From NCBI GenBank assembly GCA_964019335.1, contig OZ025751.1:237279-301278 (forward strand): DNA of 64,000 nucleotides. Reading direction: 5' to 3'. Within the stretch, counting starts at the first letter, position 1; every line of letters begins with the position of its first letter. Source of the DNA: Diplonema japonicum. Lineage: Eukaryota > Euglenozoa > Diplonemea > Diplonemida > Diplonemidae. The notes beneath the pieces were generated by a model that worked only from the letters and a program-made list of their open reading frames with translations, made no database searches and was not told where the DNA came from. Both the position numbers and the translations under genes were made by a program. Positions 60,028 through 64,000 of the stretch are shown piece after piece.

Positions 60028-61686
60028 ATGCTGGCCCGAATCCTGTTGTTGTGGTTGTTCGCTACTGTTGTGGTTGTTGGTGGGACCACCGAGGAGCTAG
60101 CACAGATCGGCGGGGTGGGCCCGCTGGCGGGGGAGACCTCTGCGGACCTGGCGAGGTCGGGGGACCACACGTTCAGCGTGATGACGGACGATTCGGTGAG
60201 GATCACGAATGTGGCAGACAAGGGAAACCCTGTGGAGGTAGGGATGCTAAAGCACAGCAGCGGGAGGGCAGCCTCTGTGCTGACGGACGGGAACCTGCTG
60301 TACGTGTCGTACCTGCACGCGCTGATCGTCTACGACCTGCACCCGGACCCCGCTGCCCCAATGATGCTGCACACCTTCCTTCCCCCTCCCGACGCCGACC
60401 TGAACTTCTGGCGTGGGATGACCCAGTCTGCCAACCACATCTACGTGTCGTACTTCCACAGCCCTACCACCACCGAGTCCCTGTACGTGCTTGCGAAGGG
60501 GACCCTCATGCAGGTGGGGGTTTCGGTGTTGTCGACGACAGGCTCCTTCGTGCTGGACATGACCTACGCGGACAGGAAGGTGTACGCGACCACAGAGCAG
60601 CTCACCCCCCAGGGCAGCGTCTCTGTGCTGGACGTGTCGGACCCCACGAACCCCCACGAGGAGTCTTCCTTCGCAACGCCGGACATCGACTTCAACAGGG
60701 TTGTGTTCCACGAGGGCTTCCTGTACATCAGCAGGGTCGACACCAGCACGGACATGCCGCTGAAAATAAACCCGACGACAGGGGCCCCCGTGGCGATGAC
60801 GATGCCAGCCTTCGTGCATGACTGTGGGGACATCCGCTTCTACAACTCGAGGGTGTACCTTGCCTGCACTGACAACGGCCTCGTTGTGTTGGAGGAGACG
60901 GCGCCCAACACCTTCACCCTCCTTGCAAGGGACGAGGCGAGGTCCCCCTTCACCCTCCTGCCCAGCGGCGGCTACCTTTTCGTGAGCGACGTGACGGACA
61001 GGCTTGCGATCTACGACATCCCGGATGCGGCTGTGGAGCTTGTTGAGGGCATCGCACCTTTTGCGAAGCAGGTTGTAGACTCCTCTGCTGCTGTGGAGGA
61101 CAAGGTGAGCGGGCAACGCTGGGAGAGGATCCCCGAGTGGCTTGCAGGGTCGACAGCGTACATGGGGGTTCACGGGGGCAAAGGGATGTCCCTGAGACTG
61201 TCGTGTCCCGCGACCGAGAAGAACCACCACCACTACTACTACCCCTGTACCTTCTACGTGACACTGCACAACTGCCTCCCGTGCAGCTCCTCTACCAACG
61301 GAGGCCTCCCGAAGGAGTTGCTGGAGGCTGGCTTCGAGGCTGCGGGCTGCGGGCCGAGGTACATCCCAATCTTCCCCGGTGCCCCCGATGATGTCCGCAA
61401 CCACCCTGCCGCAATCTTCAAGCTGCAGGTGGAGAGAGGTACGGAAGCCATTGAGCTGCCCGTGTCGAGGGAACTCCTCCACGTCGCGGTGTTCGTGCAC
61501 TCCGCTGGACAGCAGTGCTCCTTGAAGAACGCCGAGGCGTGCGCCGCAGCCTCCCGGGTGTGCGAGTACGACAGGAAGAAGAAGAAGTGCATGGACAAGC
61601 CGATGTGCCCCACGAGGACAGGCCCTCAACCACCCACAGGGCCACAGGGGCGCAGGTGCATGTGTTTCGCCCTCCCGTTGTTCTGA
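60028..61686 (+). CDS. secreted LVIVD-repeat beta-propeller protein
   Basis: 552 residues, single exon, with the ATG after an A-run. The signal peptide is MLARILLLWLFATVVVVGG. Residues about 25-345 contain repeats of the LVIVD type, seen as VRITNVADKGNPVEVG, LIVYDLHPDPAAP, VSVLDVSDPTNPHEES and LAIYDIPDAAV, which in bacteria and archaea build a secreted beta-propeller. The C-terminal 200 residues form a different domain with many cysteines (CPATEKNHHHYYYPCTFYV; CLPCSSSTNGG; CSLKNAEACAAASRVCEYD; RRCMCF) and are not recognised. It sits among secreted carbohydrate-active enzymes, so it may bind substrate or surface, but no catalytic motif is visible. Confidence 0.75.
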   Translation: MLARILLLWLFATVVVVGGTTEELAQIGGVGPLAGETSADLARSGDHTFSVMTDDSVRITNVADKGNPVEVGMLKHSSGRAASVLTDGNLLYVSYLHALIVYDLHPDPAAPMMLHTFLPPPDADLNFWRGMTQSANHIYVSYFHSPTTTESLYVLAKGTLMQVGVSVLSTTGSFVLDMTYADRKVYATTEQLTPQGSVSVLDVSDPTNPHEESSFATPDIDFNRVVFHEGFLYISRVDTSTDMPLKINPTTGAPVAMTMPAFVHDCGDIRFYNSRVYLACTDNGLVVLEETAPNTFTLLARDEARSPFTLLPSGGYLFVSDVTDRLAIYDIPDAAVELVEGIAPFAKQVVDSSAAVEDKVSGQRWERIPEWLAGSTAYMGVHGGKGMSLRLSCPATEKNHHHYYYPCTFYVTLHNCLPCSSSTNGGLPKELLEAGFEAAGCGPRYIPIFPGAPDDVRNHPAAIFKLQVERGTEAIELPVSRELLHVAVFVHSAGQQCSLKNAEACAAASRVCEYDRKKKKCMDKPMCPTRTGPQPPTGPQGRRCMCFALPLF

Positions 61687-62385
61687 ATTGGCGTGTTCGT
61701 CTCTTTTTTTTTTTTAAAAAAAGGGGAGAAGATTTTTTTAATAAATAAATAACAAAAAAAAATAATAATAATAATAAAAAAGATTTTGACTATATCTTTT
61801 TTTCATTTACACACTACTTCCCTTTCTTTTTTTTTCATCCTGAACAGTGAGCACCCCCCATGCACACTGAAATTTTATCGAGTTTTTTCTTCTTTCTTCT
61901 TCTTCTTCTTCTTTTTGCCCCTTTCCTTCTTGTCGTTCAGCACAAAGAAGGAAGTCGTTAAAAAAGAAAACAGAGCTATGCCTTGGGCATCCCCAGCCTT
62001 CGCTGATGGAGCTGGCGATGCAATGCAACGGCGGTTGTTGTTTTTTTTTTTTTTTTTTCTAGTCTAGAACCCTTTCTTTTACTTCCCTCCGCCCCTCCTG
62101 TCACCGAGGCCCTCGCCTACTGGAACGGGCTGCTCATCATACCGTATCTAATATATACTGCTGACACTTCAGTATACTTTCCTCTCCGCTAAATCTTTTG
62201 CTGCCCTTCAGGGTAAGTGCAGAAGAGCATCTTCAATTTTTTTTTTTTTCCTTTTTTTTTTCCTTCTCTCTTTTTTTCCTTCAATTTTCATGCGTTACCT
62301 GACAACTTGCCTCCCCTTATCCATGCGCACTCAAAAAAACAGGTTAACCTACACACACCCACACACACACCCCATCCTACCAACA
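61687..62385. other. spacer before the AA10 gene
   Basis: T- and A-rich. 61970-62220 is partly non-repetitive, with a TTTTTTCTAG site at 62063 and a TTGCTGCCCTTCAG site at 62213, both possible splice acceptors. No gene is seen. Confidence 0.5.
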
Positions 62386-63210
62386 ATGATAATGCTGCTG
62401 CGCCCCCTTGTGTGCGTGACAACGCTGTTTGCGTGTGCTCACGGGCACGGCTACGTGAAGGCACCGGCGTCGAGGAACTACGCCTGCAAGGAAGGGGCGA
62501 ACCAGAACTGCGGCGGGGTGCAGTACGAGCCGCAGAGCGTGGAGGGGGCGGACAGGTACCCTGACAGCGGGCCTTCGGACGGGACGCTCGCGGCGGCGGG
62601 GCAGGACAACTGGGCGGCCCTGAACGAGCAGTCGGCGACGAGGTGGGCGAAGACCTCGATCAGCTCCGGCCTTGTGGACTTCACGTGGCAGTTCACGGCG
62701 AACCACATCACGCGGGACTGGAGGTACTACATCACGAAGGAGGGGTGGAACGGGGTGACCCCTCTGGGGAGGGAGACCTTGGAGAGCAGCCCCTTCTGCA
62801 CGGTGGACGGGGCGATGGTGCAGCCGCCGATGGTGGTGACGCACTCGTGCACGGTCCCGACGAGGAGCGGCTACCACGTGGTCCTCGCCATCTGGGACGT
62901 CGGCGACACGGCGGCCAGCTTCTACAACGCCATCGACCTCGACTTCAACGGGGGCAGCACGACCCCTGTCCCGACAACCCTCCCCACCCCGGCCCCGACG
63001 GGGGACGCCGCAAGCCCTGTCCCGACACCGGTCCCCACAGCGGCCCCTCCCGCAGGGCCCTGCAACGGCCCCGTCATCGCGGAGTGGGGAGGCTGCATCG
63101 ACTCCCCTTCCTGCTGCGAGGCTCCTGCCCGCTGCTACCAACAGAACCAGTGGTACGCCCAGTGCAGGGCGAGGTGCGATGTTCCTGAGTGGTGCAAGCT
63201 TATTGGATAA
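62386..63210 (+). CDS. AA10 lytic polysaccharide monooxygenase with CBM1-like C-terminus
   Basis: 274 residues from the ATG at 62386. The signal peptide ends CAHG, so that the mature protein starts with H21 (HGYVKAPASRNYAC), the first half of the copper histidine brace. The second histidine is H107 in FTANHITRDWRYYIT. Other AA10 marks are QSVEGADRYP, TKEGWNGVTPL, RSGYHVVLAIWDVGDTAASF and YNAIDLDF. A short Thr/Pro linker leads to a cysteine module (AEWGGCIDSPSCCEAPARC, then YQQNQWYAQC) like that of the GH18 chitinase. Enzymes of this kind cut crystalline chitin or cellulose by oxidation. AA10 is mainly bacterial and viral, so a bacterial origin by transfer is likely. The high GC at third positions fits its neighbours. 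Confidence 0.93.
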   Translation: MIMLLRPLVCVTTLFACAHGHGYVKAPASRNYACKEGANQNCGGVQYEPQSVEGADRYPDSGPSDGTLAAAGQDNWAALNEQSATRWAKTSISSGLVDFTWQFTANHITRDWRYYITKEGWNGVTPLGRETLESSPFCTVDGAMVQPPMVVTHSCTVPTRSGYHVVLAIWDVGDTAASFYNAIDLDFNGGSTTPVPTTLPTPAPTGDAASPVPTPVPTAAPPAGPCNGPVIAEWGGCIDSPSCCEAPARCYQQNQWYAQCRARCDVPEWCKLIG

Positions 63211-63380
63211 AAAAAGCTGGAAAAAAAAAACGAAAAACGACTAACTAACGAGAGAAAAGCACACCCCCTTTTTTTTTTTATTTTAAAAATTCATCTCCCA
63301 AAAAAAAAGAAATCTTTTGTTTATAAGGAGGCGACGCGGGCGGAGGGGGGAAGAAGGATGATGTTGGTTTATGAAAAAGG

Positions 63381-63422
<42 letters not shown>

Positions 63423-64000
63423 GTGACTCCGGGTCACGCCCCCCTTTCTCTCCTGAACCTCTGTTCTTTCTTTCTTTCTTTCTTTCTTCTTGTTTTCCCC
63501 CGCGCTACACCATTTTCCTCCCTCGATGCTTTTGGAAGGGCCCTATGGAATCATTTCCCGGGGTATCTTTTGTTTTGTGTGTGTTGCCTTCTCTTCTTTC
63601 CCTCTCTCTTCTTTCTTTATTTATTTGTTTATTTTTTTTTATCTTCATTCTTTTTTTGTGTGTGTTCCCATCTTCTCCTCTTTGTGGCAATCGTTTATTT
63701 GCTACCCTCTTTGCACAAGTTTCCTTTCTGTTTGTTTGTTTGTTTCACAAGCACTAGAAAAAAAGAGGGAGAGAAAAAGAAAAAAGAAAAAGAAAGAAAG
63801 AAAGCTTGCTATCTTGTTTCTTTTCCTTTCTTTCTTTTTTTCTTCTTCTCTCTTTTTCCCCCCCGCTTCTCTCGTCTTCTTAAACGACGCTTCGAATTTT
63901 TTATATTTTCTTTCACGGTGGAAACTCTCTGTGTTTCTCCCTTTTTTTTTTTCCATCTCACTCCAGGTTTATAACCTTTTTGTGTGTTTTTCTTTTTTTT
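63211..64000. other. low-complexity right end
   Basis: A/T homopolymers, including a T-run of over 30 bases at 63387-63419, a TTTC repeat and pyrimidine-rich stretches. The open frames here are translated homopolymer (Phe/Leu/Ser). The pyrimidine-rich end may precede a gene outside the window. Confidence 0.5.

Overview
The window is nuclear DNA of a protist and looks euglenozoan, most likely a diplonemid close to Paradiplonema (Diplonema) papillatum. Three things point there. First, every convincing gene in 64 kb lies on the + strand, as in polycistronic euglenozoan gene arrays. Second, pyrimidine tracts followed by AG precede many start codons, as trans-splicing would need. Third, at 57035-57073 there is a 39-base stretch that closely resembles the diplonemid spliced-leader exon as I remember it, with a second copy at 59139-59173. 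The genetic code is standard. Coding regions are GC-balanced to GC-rich, while spacers are full of A, T and C homopolymers, often with an A-tract directly before the ATG. Introns are few and very short (about 33-90 nt, GT-AG, A- or C-rich).

Layout. 1-13.6 kb holds housekeeping genes: a small membrane protein, molybdenum cofactor sulfurase, a coiled-coil/PDZ protein, bifunctional P5C synthase (4 exons), an EHD-type dynamin-like ATPase (7 exons), a TPR protein and selenoprotein-O-type AMPylase. 14.4-22.8 kb holds two large and one medium low-complexity proteins, one with a ubiquitin-like domain. 23.6-29 kb codes for secretory or membrane proteins: a glycosyltransferase-like protein, an EGF-like type I membrane protein and a TLC-domain protein. 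29.9-35.7 kb carries two near-identical TauE/SafE transporters with two SAM domains inserted between the membrane halves. One copy has two short introns that the other lacks. 36.3-46.2 kb is one giant RNF213-like AAA/RZ-finger gene (about 3268 residues after splicing).

47.9-63.2 kb is an island of secreted enzymes: two tandemly duplicated tyrosinases with DUF4215-type tails, a GH18 chitinase and an AA10 lytic polysaccharide monooxygenase that share a CBM1-like cysteine module, and a secreted LVIVD beta-propeller protein. They fit extracellular attack on chitin- or phenol-containing material. The island is interrupted by broken genes and by a decayed non-LTR retrotransposon (OTU protease, C2H2 finger, start of a reverse transcriptase). 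The retrotransposon copies start with the spliced-leader-like sequence and share a 3' end with a solo fragment at 9.8-10.1 kb.

All family names come from motif recognition by eye. No database search was run.
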